Below are positions 29,033 to 38,078 of a stretch of DNA of 64,000 nucleotides, piece by piece. A program made the translations under genes and the position numbers. The stretch's first letter is position 1. Each line of letters starts with the position of its first letter. The notes beneath the pieces were generated by a model. The model saw only the letters and a program-made list of their open reading frames with translations, had not been told where the DNA came from and did not search any database. This DNA is from Komagataeibacter europaeus LMG 18890 (GTDB taxonomy: Bacteria > Pseudomonadota > Alphaproteobacteria > Acetobacterales > Acetobacteraceae), in the NCBI RefSeq assembly GCF_000285295.1, contig NZ_CADP01000001.1:82578-146577 (forward strand), given 5' to 3'.

Positions 29033-30085
29033 ATGATGACCATGGATGATACCCCTCCCCTCCATGCGGCGCCGCAGGCGGGCATGACATCTCCCTCCGC
29101 CCCCACGGGCGAACAGATTGCAGCCCAGGCCGAAAGCATGGGCGTGCGCCTGCGTGACGCACGTGCGGAAATCGGCCGCGTCATACTGGGGCAGGACCGC
29201 GTGATCGACCTTGTGCTGACATCCATCCTGTCGGGGGGGCATGCGCTGCTGGTGGGCGCGCCGGGGCTGGGCAAGACGCTGCTGGTCACAACGCTGGGTC
29301 ACGTGCTGGGCATGGATGCGCGGCGCGTGCAGTTCACGCCCGACCTCATGCCGTCCGACATCCTGGGCAGCGAGATACTGGACGAGGACGAAAGCGGCCG
29401 CCGCAGCTTCCGCTTCGTGGCGGGGCCGGTCTTCTGCCAGTTGCTGATGGCCGATGAAATCAACCGCGCCAGCCCCCGCACCCAGTCCGCCCTGCTGCAG
29501 GCCATGCAGGAACACGAGGTCGCGATCGCCGGCACCAACCACCTGCTGCCCCGTCCCTTTCACGTTCTTGCCACCCAGAACCCGATCGAGCAGGAAGGCA
29601 CCTATCCCCTGCCCGAGGCGCAGCTTGACCGCTTCCTCATGCAGGTGACGCTGGACTTTCCCGATGCCGGGGCGGAACGCGCCATGCTGCTGGCCACGAC
29701 CGGCACCACAACGGCCACGGCCCGGCCCGTGCTGGCGGCCAGCGACGTGCTGGCGGCACAGGAACTGGTGCGCGCGCTGCCGGTGGGTGAACAGGTGGTC
29801 GATGCGATCGTGCGGCTTGTCCGCGCGGCCCGGCCGGAAACGACCGATGACCCGACCATACGCGAAGCCGTGGCGTGGGGCCCCGGCCCGCGTGCGGCGC
29901 AGGCGCTGATGCTGGCCACCCGCGCGCGCGCGCTGCTTGATGGCCGCCTGTCCCCCACCATCGAGGACGTGGCGGCGCTTGCCCACCCCATCCTTGCCCA
30001 CCGCATGGCGCTGTCCTTTACCGCGCGGGCGGAAAATGTCCGCCTGGGCACGCTGATCGACACGCTGGTCGGACGGATCGGCTGA
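29033..30085 (+). CDS. MoxR-family AAA+ ATPase
   Basis: MoxR ATPases act as chaperones for metal- or cofactor-loading and for complexes containing VWA proteins. The 350-residue protein has Walker A GAPGLGKT (75-82), Walker B LLMADEINRA (137-146), and sensor-1 region FHVLATQNPIEQEGTYPLPEAQ (in part). Three ATGs cluster at the start (29033, 29036, 29042). It begins the operon that continues with DUF58, DUF4159 and a VWA-like membrane protein, the standard companions of MoxR in alphaproteobacteria. The role of this set in the present organism is unknown. Confidence 0.95.
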   Translation: MMTMDDTPPLHAAPQAGMTSPSAPTGEQIAAQAESMGVRLRDARAEIGRVILGQDRVIDLVLTSILSGGHALLVGAPGLGKTLLVTTLGHVLGMDARRVQFTPDLMPSDILGSEILDEDESGRRSFRFVAGPVFCQLLMADEINRASPRTQSALLQAMQEHEVAIAGTNHLLPRPFHVLATQNPIEQEGTYPLPEAQLDRFLMQVTLDFPDAGAERAMLLATTGTTTATARPVLAASDVLAAQELVRALPVGEQVVDAIVRLVRAARPETTDDPTIREAVAWGPGPRAAQALMLATRARALLDGRLSPTIEDVAALAHPILAHRMALSFTARAENVRLGTLIDTLVGRIG

Positions 30086-30087
30086 CA

Positions 30088-31092
30088 TTGCGCGCGGCCC
30101 TGTCCTTTCTCACGCGCCTGTCCGGGCGGACCCCACGGGACGCCGCCCGGACGCCCGCCCCATCGGGCCATGGCGGGGATGATGCCGGCTTCCTGCCCCG
30201 CCACCCGGTTTCAGCCACGGCGCTGGCTGATTCGCTCGCCAGTCGCCTGCCATCCCTGATCGTGGCGGCGCGTCGGATCGCGCAGAATGCGGGTGCTGGT
30301 CCCCACCCACGGCGCAAGGCCGGCACGGGCGAGGAATTCTGGCAGTACCGTCCCGCCATGTCGGGCGAGGCCGCGACCCATATCGACTGGCGGCAGTCGG
30401 CACGCGGGGACCGGGCATTTGTACGCGAACACGAAGCCCAGACCCCGCATACCATATGTATCTGGTGCGATAACAGCGCATCCATGCGCTGGCGGTCCGA
30501 TGACAGCCTGCCGCTGAAGGCCGAACGTGCCTTTCTGCTGGCGCTGGCCTGCGCCGCCATGCTGCTGCGACAGGGGGAAGACATCCGCCTGCTGGGGCCG
30601 ACCGGGGCGCCCCCGCTGCGCCTGCGCGGGCGGCAGGCGCTGGAACGCATGGCCCACGCGCTGATCGCCGCCCTGCGCGCCACGGCGGACGAACCCGCCC
30701 TGCCGCAGGCCGCCGCCATTCCCGCGCGCAGCCGGGTGCTGCTGTTTGGCGACGGGCTGTATCCCGCGACGCAACTGGCGGCCTTCCTGCGCGCGGCGAC
30801 CGCACGGCAGGCGACCTGCACGCTGATCGAAGTGATCGACCCGGCGGAAACCGCCTTTCCGTATGAAGGGCATACCCGCTTTACCGGGCTGGAGGATGAC
30901 ACGACCGTGCTGCTCAATGGCAGCGCAGCCCTGCGCCATGACTACGCCGCGATATGGGCCCGCCATCAGGACCGGCTGCGCACCCTGTGCCAGGCGGCGG
31001 GCAGCCCGCCGGTGCCACACCTGACGGACCAGCCACCGGAAAAGGCCCTGCTGGCGCTGCACGCCCTGCCGGGCATGGGGAACAGGCCATGA
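30088..31092 (+). CDS. DUF58 domain-containing protein
   Basis: The 334-residue protein contains the DUF58 core: EFWQYRPAMSGEAATHIDWRQSARGDRAFVREHEA (about 83-117, abbreviated), followed by a VWA-like fold with DNSASM (128-133), a DxSxS metal-site motif. It begins at a TTG only 2 bp after moxR, so translational coupling is likely. No earlier ATG is available in frame. Its last codon overlaps the next gene by 4 bp (ATGA). DUF58 proteins are common partners of MoxR ATPases. Confidence 0.93.
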   Translation: MRAALSFLTRLSGRTPRDAARTPAPSGHGGDDAGFLPRHPVSATALADSLASRLPSLIVAARRIAQNAGAGPHPRRKAGTGEEFWQYRPAMSGEAATHIDWRQSARGDRAFVREHEAQTPHTICIWCDNSASMRWRSDDSLPLKAERAFLLALACAAMLLRQGEDIRLLGPTGAPPLRLRGRQALERMAHALIAALRATADEPALPQAAAIPARSRVLLFGDGLYPATQLAAFLRAATARQATCTLIEVIDPAETAFPYEGHTRFTGLEDDTTVLLNGSAALRHDYAAIWARHQDRLRTLCQAAGSPPVPHLTDQPPEKALLALHALPGMGNRP

Positions 31093-33818
31093 TGCTCCTT
31101 GCGCCATGGATGCTGCTGGGGCTGCTGGCGCTGCCCGTCGTGTGGTGGCTGCTGCACGCCCTGCCGCCCGCGCCACGCATACAGTCCTTTCCGCCCATGG
31201 CCCTGCTGCGCGCGCTCAACGCCCCGCCGCCGGATGCGACCTCCGCCCCGCTGTGGCGACTGCTGCTACGCTGTGCCGCCGTGGGGCTGCTGGTGCTGGG
31301 GCTGGCGCAGCCGATCTTTCCACGCGGGCAGGCGGGATCCGCTGATGCCGACTGCCTGATCGTGGTGGATAATGGCTGGGCTGCCGCGGGCACCTGGCCC
31401 CAGCGCATCCATGCGCTGGATGGCCTGCTGGATCACCTGTCGCGCACCGGGCATGGCGCGCGCCTGCTGCTGACCGCACGCAATGACGCGCTGGACCCGA
31501 TGACGGTCCAGCCCACGCAGCAGGCACAGGTGCTGCGTGGCATGATCGACCCGCTCCTGCCCCGCGCATGGTCAGTGGACCGCGCCGCGGCCACACATGC
31601 GCTGGGGCAGCTGATGCAGCAGAACTGGCATGGGCCGGTCATCTACGTTGCTGACGGGCTGGCCACACCGGCGGATGCCGCGTTTGGTGCGGCACTGGGC
31701 AAAATCGGGCCGGTGCGGGGAATGTACCTGCCCGGTTCGGACATTACGCTGCTTGCGCCGCCGGACGGTGGTGAAAATGGCCTGGCCACCCGCCTGCGCG
31801 CCGTACCGCGCCCGCATGCGCGCACATGGCAGCTACGGCTTGAAACCACCACCGGGGGCACGCTGGCCCTTGTCCCCGCGACCCTGCCCGCGGGCAGCGA
31901 CCATGTGGACATCACGCCCGACCTGCCGGCCGAACTGCGGAACAAGGTCGATCACCTGTCGCTGGATGGCGTGAACGGGCCCGGCGGCCTGCGCCTGCTG
32001 GATGAACGTGAACGCCAGCGCCCCGTGGGGCTGATTTCCAGCACATCATCCGACACGCCGCTGATGGGCAGCCTGTTCTACCTGCGCCGCGCGCTGCAGC
32101 CCACCGCCGAACTGCGCGAAGGGGATCTGGACACGCTGCTGGCCCGCCCGCTTTCGGTCATCATAGCACCCGACGGCACGCTGGGCAGTCCCGACAGCCG
32201 CAGGAAGGTGGAAGCATGGGTGCGCGGTGGCGGTACCCTGATCCGTTTTGCAGGCCCCCTGCTGGTCAAGGGCAGCGACAGCCCCGCCCCCGACCCGAAA
32301 CCCGCCGATACGCTGCTGCCAGTCCCCCTGATGGGGGGCGAGCGGGTGCTGGGCGGCACCATGTCATGGAGCAGGCCCGAACACCTTGCCCCCTTCCCCG
32401 CGTCCTCCCCGTTCCATGACCTTGACATCCCGGGCGACGTCACGGTGTCGCGGCAGGTCCTGGCCCAACCCTCCACCGATCTGGACAGCCATAGCTGGGC
32501 GCGGCTGACCGATGGTACGCCGCTGGTGACCCATGCCGCCCTCGGGGCGGGGCAGGTCGTGCTGTTCCATGTCACCAGCACGGCGGAATGGTCCAACCTG
32601 CCGCTGTCGGGGCTGTTCGTGGGCATGCTGCAGCACCTGATTGACGAGGCATCGGGGATCGAGACGCCAGCAGGCGCCACCCTGCTGGCCCCATACATGA
32701 CGCTGGATGGCGATGGCGCGCTGGTGACGCCGCCCGCGGGGGCGCAGGCGCTGCGGGCCGATGCCTTTGGCCACACGGTCCCCACACCGGAACACCCGCC
32801 TGGACTGTATGGCCCGCGCAACAGCCGCCGTGCGCTCAACCCCGGTGATGGCCCGGCCCCGCTTGTGGCGCAGGACACCATCGGCACGGCGTCTGACCTG
32901 CGCGGTCAGGTGCCTGATCTGGCTATCGGACCGCTGCTCATGGTCCTGGCCGGCCTGCTGCTGGTCGTGGATGGCGCGATAAGCGTGCTGCAGCGCGGGC
33001 GGAAATGGGCCCGCCGCGCGACGGTCGCCGCGCTGGCGCTGGCCTGCATGCCGCACGGCCACGCGCATGCGGCAGACATTCCCGCCGACGTGCCGCGCGC
33101 GGCGCTGGAAACCCGGCTGGCCTACATCATCACCGGGCATGCGGATGTCGATGATGTCTCGAAGGAAGGGCTGCAGGGGCTGTCGGATTACGTCAATGCC
33201 CGGACCTCCGCCGTGCTGGGCCACCCTGATGGCGTGGTGCCGGAACGCGACGACCTGTCTTACTATCCGCTCATCTACTGGCCGGTGACGGCGGATGCCA
33301 CAACCACGCCCGCCCGCACGGCGGCGCTGAATACCTACATGCGTCATGGCGGCATCCTGATGATCGACACGCAGGGACAGGATCCCGCCACGGCAGGCGA
33401 CGGTGCGGGCAGCTATACCGGTTCCGCCCCCGGCACGGCGGCGGCCCTGCGGCGCATGACGGCGGGGCTGGATATCCCGCCCCTTGCACGGATGGATAAC
33501 CACCATGTGCTGTCGCGCACGTTCTACCTGCTGCACGATTTTCCCGGCCGGTATGACGGCATGCCGGTATGGGTGGCGCAGGAAGGCGACAGCACCAATG
33601 ACGGCGTCAGTCCCGTCATCATCGGCAGCAATGACTGGGCGCACGCATGGGCGGTGGATGACAGTGGCAATACCCCGTATGCCCCCGTGCCCGACGGTGC
33701 GGAGCAGCGCGTGCTGGCCTACCGTTTCGGGGTCAATGCGGTGATCTATGCGCTGACGGGCAATTACAAGGCGGACCAGGTCCATGTGCCTGCCCTGCTG
33801 AAACGGCTGGGGGAATGA
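31089..33818 (+). CDS. DUF4159 domain-containing membrane protein with BatA-like N-terminus
   Basis: The first 80 residues match the aerotolerance regulator N-terminal domain: two spans (LLGLLALPVVWWLLHAL and LLLRCAAVGLLVLGLAQP) flanking FPPMALLRAL. A VWA-like domain follows whose metal site is degenerate (VVDNGW in place of DxSxS). A GATase-like middle, a span near residue 620-635 and a signal-like AALALACMPHGHAHA precede the C-terminal DUF4159 domain (AAL-ETRLAYIITGHADVDD, then HGGILMIDTQGQD). The start is 31089 because ATGA overlaps the DUF58 stop; the open frame further upstream reads as DUF58 shadow. It is 909 residues and also overlaps the next gene by 4 bp. Confidence 0.93.
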   Translation: MMLLAPWMLLGLLALPVVWWLLHALPPAPRIQSFPPMALLRALNAPPPDATSAPLWRLLLRCAAVGLLVLGLAQPIFPRGQAGSADADCLIVVDNGWAAAGTWPQRIHALDGLLDHLSRTGHGARLLLTARNDALDPMTVQPTQQAQVLRGMIDPLLPRAWSVDRAAATHALGQLMQQNWHGPVIYVADGLATPADAAFGAALGKIGPVRGMYLPGSDITLLAPPDGGENGLATRLRAVPRPHARTWQLRLETTTGGTLALVPATLPAGSDHVDITPDLPAELRNKVDHLSLDGVNGPGGLRLLDERERQRPVGLISSTSSDTPLMGSLFYLRRALQPTAELREGDLDTLLARPLSVIIAPDGTLGSPDSRRKVEAWVRGGGTLIRFAGPLLVKGSDSPAPDPKPADTLLPVPLMGGERVLGGTMSWSRPEHLAPFPASSPFHDLDIPGDVTVSRQVLAQPSTDLDSHSWARLTDGTPLVTHAALGAGQVVLFHVTSTAEWSNLPLSGLFVGMLQHLIDEASGIETPAGATLLAPYMTLDGDGALVTPPAGAQALRADAFGHTVPTPEHPPGLYGPRNSRRALNPGDGPAPLVAQDTIGTASDLRGQVPDLAIGPLLMVLAGLLLVVDGAISVLQRGRKWARRATVAALALACMPHGHAHAADIPADVPRAALETRLAYIITGHADVDDVSKEGLQGLSDYVNARTSAVLGHPDGVVPERDDLSYYPLIYWPVTADATTTPARTAALNTYMRHGGILMIDTQGQDPATAGDGAGSYTGSAPGTAAALRRMTAGLDIPPLARMDNHHVLSRTFYLLHDFPGRYDGMPVWVAQEGDSTNDGVSPVIIGSNDWAHAWAVDDSGNTPYAPVPDGAEQRVLAYRFGVNAVIYALTGNYKADQVHVPALLKRLGE

Positions 33819-35959
33819 TGGGCATGCCCGACCTGTCACGCCACATGATGGCATTCAGCCCGCAGGTGCCGCTGTGGTGCATCTACATGTTGCTGGCCGC
33901 CGTGACCGTCATGGCGGTTGCGGGTCTGGCGCGCCGGGTGCGCGGCAGCATGTGGCGGCTTCTGGCTGGCCTGGGCGTGATCGCGTGGCTGTGTGACCCG
34001 CAGCGCATTACCGAAACATGGCATCCGTTACCTGAAACCGCGCTGATCGTGGTGGACCAGTCGGCGTCCATGTCCGAACGCAACCGGGGCGACATGGCGC
34101 GCAACACCACCGAACGCCTGCAGGCCGAAATGAACCGCGTGCCGGGGCTTGTCCCGCGCATTGTCACGCTGCGCGAGGCCCGGCATGGCGGCACGCGGCT
34201 GTTTGGTGCGTTAAGGCAGGCGGCGGCGGATATCCCGCCTTCCCGCCTTGCGGGTGCTGTGCTGGTGACCGATGGCGAGGACCATGACATCCCCGCCAGC
34301 GTGCCCGACATGCTCAACCCCGATGACGGACACGGCCACCGCACGCTGCTGCCGCTGCATGTGCTGCTGACCGGCAGGGGAGAGGAAACGGACCGCCACC
34401 TGCGCGTGCTGCAGGCCCCGCCATTCGCCATCGTGGGCAAGGATGTCACCATCCGTGTAGAAATCGATGATCAGGGCGCGCACCCGGCCCCGGACGCCAC
34501 CACCCAGCTTACCCTGACACAGGGCGATGGCACGACCTTCTCGCGCCCCGTGCGGATCGGGCAGCCACAGGACATCACCCTGCCCGTCACCCATCCGGGC
34601 GAGATGCTGGTCGGCCTGTCGGCCCCGGAACTGCCTGGCGAGGTCTCGACGCGAAACAACCATGATGTCGTGCGCATAAACGGCGTGCGGGACCGGCTGC
34701 GCGTGCTGCTGGTGTCAGGCACGCCCAACCAGGGCGAACGGGTATGGCGGCGGCTGCTGAAGGCCGACCCGTCGGTTGACCTTGTCCACTTCACCATCCT
34801 GCGCCCGCCCGACCGTGATGACGGCACGCCGCTGTCGGACCTTGCGCTGATTGCCTTCCCGGTGAACGAACTGTTCCAGCAGAAGATCGATCAGTTCGAC
34901 CTCATCATCCTCGACGGGTTTGAAAACCGGGGCATCCTGCCCGAAGCCTACCTGCGCAATATCGTCAACCACATCCGCGCGGGCGGCGGGCTGCTGCTGA
35001 TCGGGGGGCCGGAATTCCTGACCCCCGGATCGCTGCAGGACACGCCGCTGTCGGATATCCTGCCCGCCCATGTGGCATCCGGCGATGGCATGACCGTGCG
35101 CCGCTTCCGGCCTGACCTTACGGAAACCGGCATGCGCCATCCCGTGACCTCCGGCCTGCCGGGGGCGCCTGACAGGGCGGGCGCGCAACCGGGATGGGGA
35201 CCATGGTATCGCGGGCTGCGCACGGATTCCGCCAATGGCGAGGTCTTGATGACCGGCCCGGACCAGCAGCCCCTGCTGGTGCTTGACCATGCAGGCAAGG
35301 GGCGCGTCGCCTTCCTGCTGTCGGATCAGGCATGGCTGTGGTCGCATGGCGAAGGCGGCGGCGGACCGCAGTCGGAACTGCTGCGGCGGATTTCACACTG
35401 GCTGATGAAGGAGCCCGATCTGGAGGAAAACCAGCTTGAAGCCGCAATATCGGCAGGGCAGATGACCATCACGCGGCGTTCGGTCACCGCCGGGCCACCG
35501 CCGGTTGTGCACGTGATCGGCCCCGATGGCGCCACGCAGGACATCACGCTGGAACCCGCGGGCAATACCGGCCTTGCCCGCGCCCGCCTGCCCGCGCGAC
35601 AGGAGGGGATATGGACGGTGCGCGATGACGCGGGCCATGAAGCCTTTGCCGCCCCGCGCATGGAAGACCCGGTTGAATTTGCCGACCTGCGGGCAACGGC
35701 GTCCCTGCTGGCGCCCATGGCGGCGGCAACCGGCGGGGGCGTGCACTGGCTGGGTGATGATCCGCAGGCCCCGTCCCTGCCGCGGGTGGTCATGGAAAAC
35801 GGACGTGTCAGTTCGACAGCCGACCGGTTTGCCTTTCCCGCGCGCAACGCCCACAGCGTATCGGGACAGCAGGCCGCGTCCATGCTGCCTGCCTGGGCGG
35901 TGGGACTGTTCGTGCTGGTCATGCTGCTGCTGGCATGGTGGCGGGAAAGCCGTTCCTGA
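33815..35959 (+). CDS. VWA/GATase-like membrane protein of the moxR operon
   Basis: This 714-residue protein has two N-terminal spans (WCIYMLLAAVTVMAVAGLA and LLAGLGVIAWLC), a VWA-type metal motif DQSASMSERN at residues 81-90, a glutamine amidotransferase-like domain near 380-470 (IRAGGGLLLIGGPEFL), and a C-terminal span (AVGLFVLVMLLLAWW). The VWA site is intact here, while that in the preceding protein is not. It starts with ATG at 33815, overlapping the DUF4159 stop by 4 bp. It most likely forms a membrane complex with its two neighbours. The molecular function is not known. Confidence 0.92.
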   Translation: MMGMPDLSRHMMAFSPQVPLWCIYMLLAAVTVMAVAGLARRVRGSMWRLLAGLGVIAWLCDPQRITETWHPLPETALIVVDQSASMSERNRGDMARNTTERLQAEMNRVPGLVPRIVTLREARHGGTRLFGALRQAAADIPPSRLAGAVLVTDGEDHDIPASVPDMLNPDDGHGHRTLLPLHVLLTGRGEETDRHLRVLQAPPFAIVGKDVTIRVEIDDQGAHPAPDATTQLTLTQGDGTTFSRPVRIGQPQDITLPVTHPGEMLVGLSAPELPGEVSTRNNHDVVRINGVRDRLRVLLVSGTPNQGERVWRRLLKADPSVDLVHFTILRPPDRDDGTPLSDLALIAFPVNELFQQKIDQFDLIILDGFENRGILPEAYLRNIVNHIRAGGGLLLIGGPEFLTPGSLQDTPLSDILPAHVASGDGMTVRRFRPDLTETGMRHPVTSGLPGAPDRAGAQPGWGPWYRGLRTDSANGEVLMTGPDQQPLLVLDHAGKGRVAFLLSDQAWLWSHGEGGGGPQSELLRRISHWLMKEPDLEENQLEAAISAGQMTITRRSVTAGPPPVVHVIGPDGATQDITLEPAGNTGLARARLPARQEGIWTVRDDAGHEAFAAPRMEDPVEFADLRATASLLAPMAAATGGGVHWLGDDPQAPSLPRVVMENGRVSSTADRFAFPARNAHSVSGQQAASMLPAWAVGLFVLVMLLLAWWRESRS

Positions 35960-36077
35960 CAGAAAGATGATTAGGCATCGCATCCGCCGCAATTTTGCGG
36001 TAATCACCAGAACTGTCGGGTGGCATGCGGCCGTTTCGCATGCCTGGTCGAACGCTCGCTCACTCTCGGGACAGGAC

Positions 36078-36674
36078 ATGATTTCCAGATCCGGTATTTA
36101 TCTTCTTGCCGCCGCCCTGTTCGCAGGCGTCCCCTGCCTGTGCATGCCCCTTCACATGGCGTACGCACAGGATGCCGACGAAGCGGAAGCCGAGGGCGAG
36201 GCCGCTGAAGCCGCGAAAAAGGCCGAAGCCCGCCGCGCGGCCAAGGCAGCCGCCCCGCCTGCCGCCCTGCCCGGCGCGGAATCGCGTGAAGAAGAACATG
36301 GTCACGCCAGCGCGGACATGAACCCGACCGATGCGCTGTTCGACGCCATCAACCGTGGCAGCCTGGGCGCCGCGAAGGAAGCCCTGAACCGGGGCGCGGA
36401 CATGACGGGCCATAACGTGCTGGGGCAGACGCCGCTGGACATGGCGATTGACCTGAACCGCAACGACATCACCTTCCTGCTGCTGTCGATGCGTACCTTC
36501 TCGGATTCGGACCCGCACTTCGCATCGAACAGCCTTGCGGAAGGCGAGGATGACACGCCACCGCTGACCATGCCGCGTCATGCCTCCACCACCGCCACCA
36601 TCGACCACCGTTATGACGCATCCGGCGGACATGCCGACCCGTCCATCGGGTTCCTCGGCTTCGGGGGCAGCTAG
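36078..36674 (+). CDS. Secreted ankyrin-repeat protein
   Basis: The protein has a signal peptide (ISRSGIYLLAAALFAGVPCLC, cleaved after about AYA at residue 30-32), then a Glu/Ala/Lys-rich probably helical stretch, and one to two ankyrin repeats: DALFDAINRGSLGAAKEALNRGADMTG and LGQTPLDMAIDLNRNDITFLLL. The C-terminus ends PSIGFLGFGGS, a Gly-rich tail. I use the ATG at 36078 (198 residues). The frame is open far upstream only as a shadow of the preceding gene. It lies 119 bp after the moxR operon, which often ends in such an ankyrin gene in my recollection. Role unknown; protein binding in the periplasm is a guess. Confidence 0.88.
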   Translation: MISRSGIYLLAAALFAGVPCLCMPLHMAYAQDADEAEAEGEAAEAAKKAEARRAAKAAAPPAALPGAESREEEHGHASADMNPTDALFDAINRGSLGAAKEALNRGADMTGHNVLGQTPLDMAIDLNRNDITFLLLSMRTFSDSDPHFASNSLAEGEDDTPPLTMPRHASTTATIDHRYDASGGHADPSIGFLGFGGS

Positions 36675-36677
36675 AAG

Positions 36678-36731
36678 ACGTTTTTTGGTGAAGCTTTTTT
36701 GGAAATAACGGCGACACCCGAAAAACTTTTA
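36678..36731. repeat. Dispersed two-stem intergenic repeat, shortened copy 3
   Basis: ACGTTTTTTGGTGAAGCTTTTTT and the end CGGCGACACCCGAAAAACTTTT match the outer parts of copies 1 and 2 (given in part), but the middle with the first hairpin's 3' arm is deleted and replaced by GGAAATAA. It lies between convergent genes. Confidence 0.7.
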
Positions 36732-36753
36732 TTCTTTAATCAACACGTTATTT

Positions 36754-38034
36754 TCAAGCATCGCCTGGCGGGTTCAGTCGCGCTTCCATGGCCATGATTT
36801 CCTGCACGATCTGATCCGGGGTGCTGGCGCCACGGCCGCGCGTATCGGTCAGCAGGATGAATTCAACGGTCATCGGGCGCGCCGAATAACGCTGGCGGCT
36901 GACGCGATAGCGTTTGTAGCCACGGGTAAAGACCCGCACATCGCCGCGTTCACAATTCGCACGGACCATATCGTGCAATGGAATGAAGCCATCGGTGCTG
37001 TAGCTGGTGGCGATCCAGCGCGTATCCAGCACAGATAACAGGTCGCGATAGGCCGCAAGCGCCTGCCGGCGGTGGTTGTACGGGCTACGCCGCTGCGTGC
37101 GCCAGTCCTGCCGGATCGCGGCCTTGTCGCGTCCCGTGATCTTTGGCGCAAGGTCGGGCTGGTCCCACAGCGTGACCGTATTCAGGACATGGTAATTCGC
37201 GCCGTACGGGTGCTGGTTGTAGGGCGGGTCCACATAGGCAATGGCCGCCTCCCCCACCTGTCCGGCCAGTTGGGTGGCAAGGGCGTGCGCATCCATCCGC
37301 ACGACCGTATTGTCGCGTCCATTATCGATAAAACACGCGGGCTGCAGATGCAGGTCGGCTGCGATGCGGTACAGCGCCGTGCCGGTACGCCCGCCCCAGC
37401 CGCGGTGAAATCCCTTGAACAGGCCGCTGGTATTGCTGTTGTAGCTGGCGCTGTACAACAAGGGGGCAAGCAGGCAGGCCTTCTGCCCGGCATCCAGCAG
37501 CCCGTCATGATCCCATTGCGCGATCCGTTCGCGGATGGCGTCAATGCGCATGCCATTCTTGCGCATGTAGAACATCCGGTCACGCGCCGTATCATACTGC
37601 ACGTCATCATCGGGGCACAGGTGACGGGTCACCCACCCTTCCCGTGGTGGCAGGGCATTCAGTTCGGCCATGACCTGCGCATAGTCGCGGCCACCGTGGA
37701 AACACGGCGGTGCAGACGTGCCGACATGGCAGCGGTTCAGTACCTCGCTATACGGTTCCCAGTCATTGGTCAGAACACGGAAACCAAGCCATTTGGCCAG
37801 GCGGGAGACAACGCCGGTGCCCGCAAACAGGTCCACGAAATCGGTCCGGGCGGGAATTTCTTCCGTGGCGGCGATGGCCTGCGCGATCAGGCCCAGCAGT
37901 TTACGCTTGTTTCCGATATAGGGAATAAGCTGGCTGTACAGGTAGTCATCGGTCTGCAGGGCGGAATGGCGGGCCGCGTTCCATTCCATCGCGGGCAGGC
38001 CATGCGGGCCGCCATGATCCGGGCGCCGGTTCAC
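36754..38034 (-). CDS. DNA adenine methyltransferase (D12-like class)
   Basis: The 426-residue protein has the order of motifs of Dam/D12-type N6-adenine methyltransferases: YIGNKRKLLG at 39-48 (motif X), DLFAGTG at 68-74 (motif I), then a large insert, and YVDPPYNQHPYGANYH with DPPY at 269-272 (motif IV). The C-terminal block TSYSTDGFIPLHDM resembles the target-recognition end. Its recognition sequence cannot be read from the protein. No restriction endonuclease gene is next to it, so it looks like an orphan. It starts 44 bp after ccrM and likely shares its transcript. The first 30 residues are polar and poorly conserved, so the start may be further in. Confidence 0.88.
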   Translation of the reverse strand: MNRRPDHGGPHGLPAMEWNAARHSALQTDDYLYSQLIPYIGNKRKLLGLIAQAIAATEEIPARTDFVDLFAGTGVVSRLAKWLGFRVLTNDWEPYSEVLNRCHVGTSAPPCFHGGRDYAQVMAELNALPPREGWVTRHLCPDDDVQYDTARDRMFYMRKNGMRIDAIRERIAQWDHDGLLDAGQKACLLAPLLYSASYNSNTSGLFKGFHRGWGGRTGTALYRIAADLHLQPACFIDNGRDNTVVRMDAHALATQLAGQVGEAAIAYVDPPYNQHPYGANYHVLNTVTLWDQPDLAPKITGRDKAAIRQDWRTQRRSPYNHRRQALAAYRDLLSVLDTRWIATSYSTDGFIPLHDMVRANCERGDVRVFTRGYKRYRVSRQRYSARPMTVEFILLTDTRGRGASTPDQIVQEIMAMEARLNPPGDA

Positions 38035-38078
38035 GCCGCCATGTCCATGAATGTTGCTGTCCGCCCCTGCCCCATTGT

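Noticed and set aside
30954..31088. An N-terminal extension of the DUF4159 gene
   Set aside because: The 45 extra residues are a shadow of the DUF58 gene; an ATGA overlap at 31089 gives a clean coupled start and the BatA-like N-terminus.
35526..36077. A long N-terminal extension of the ankyrin gene
   Set aside because: It overlaps the previous gene in another frame; the signal peptide begins at 36078.
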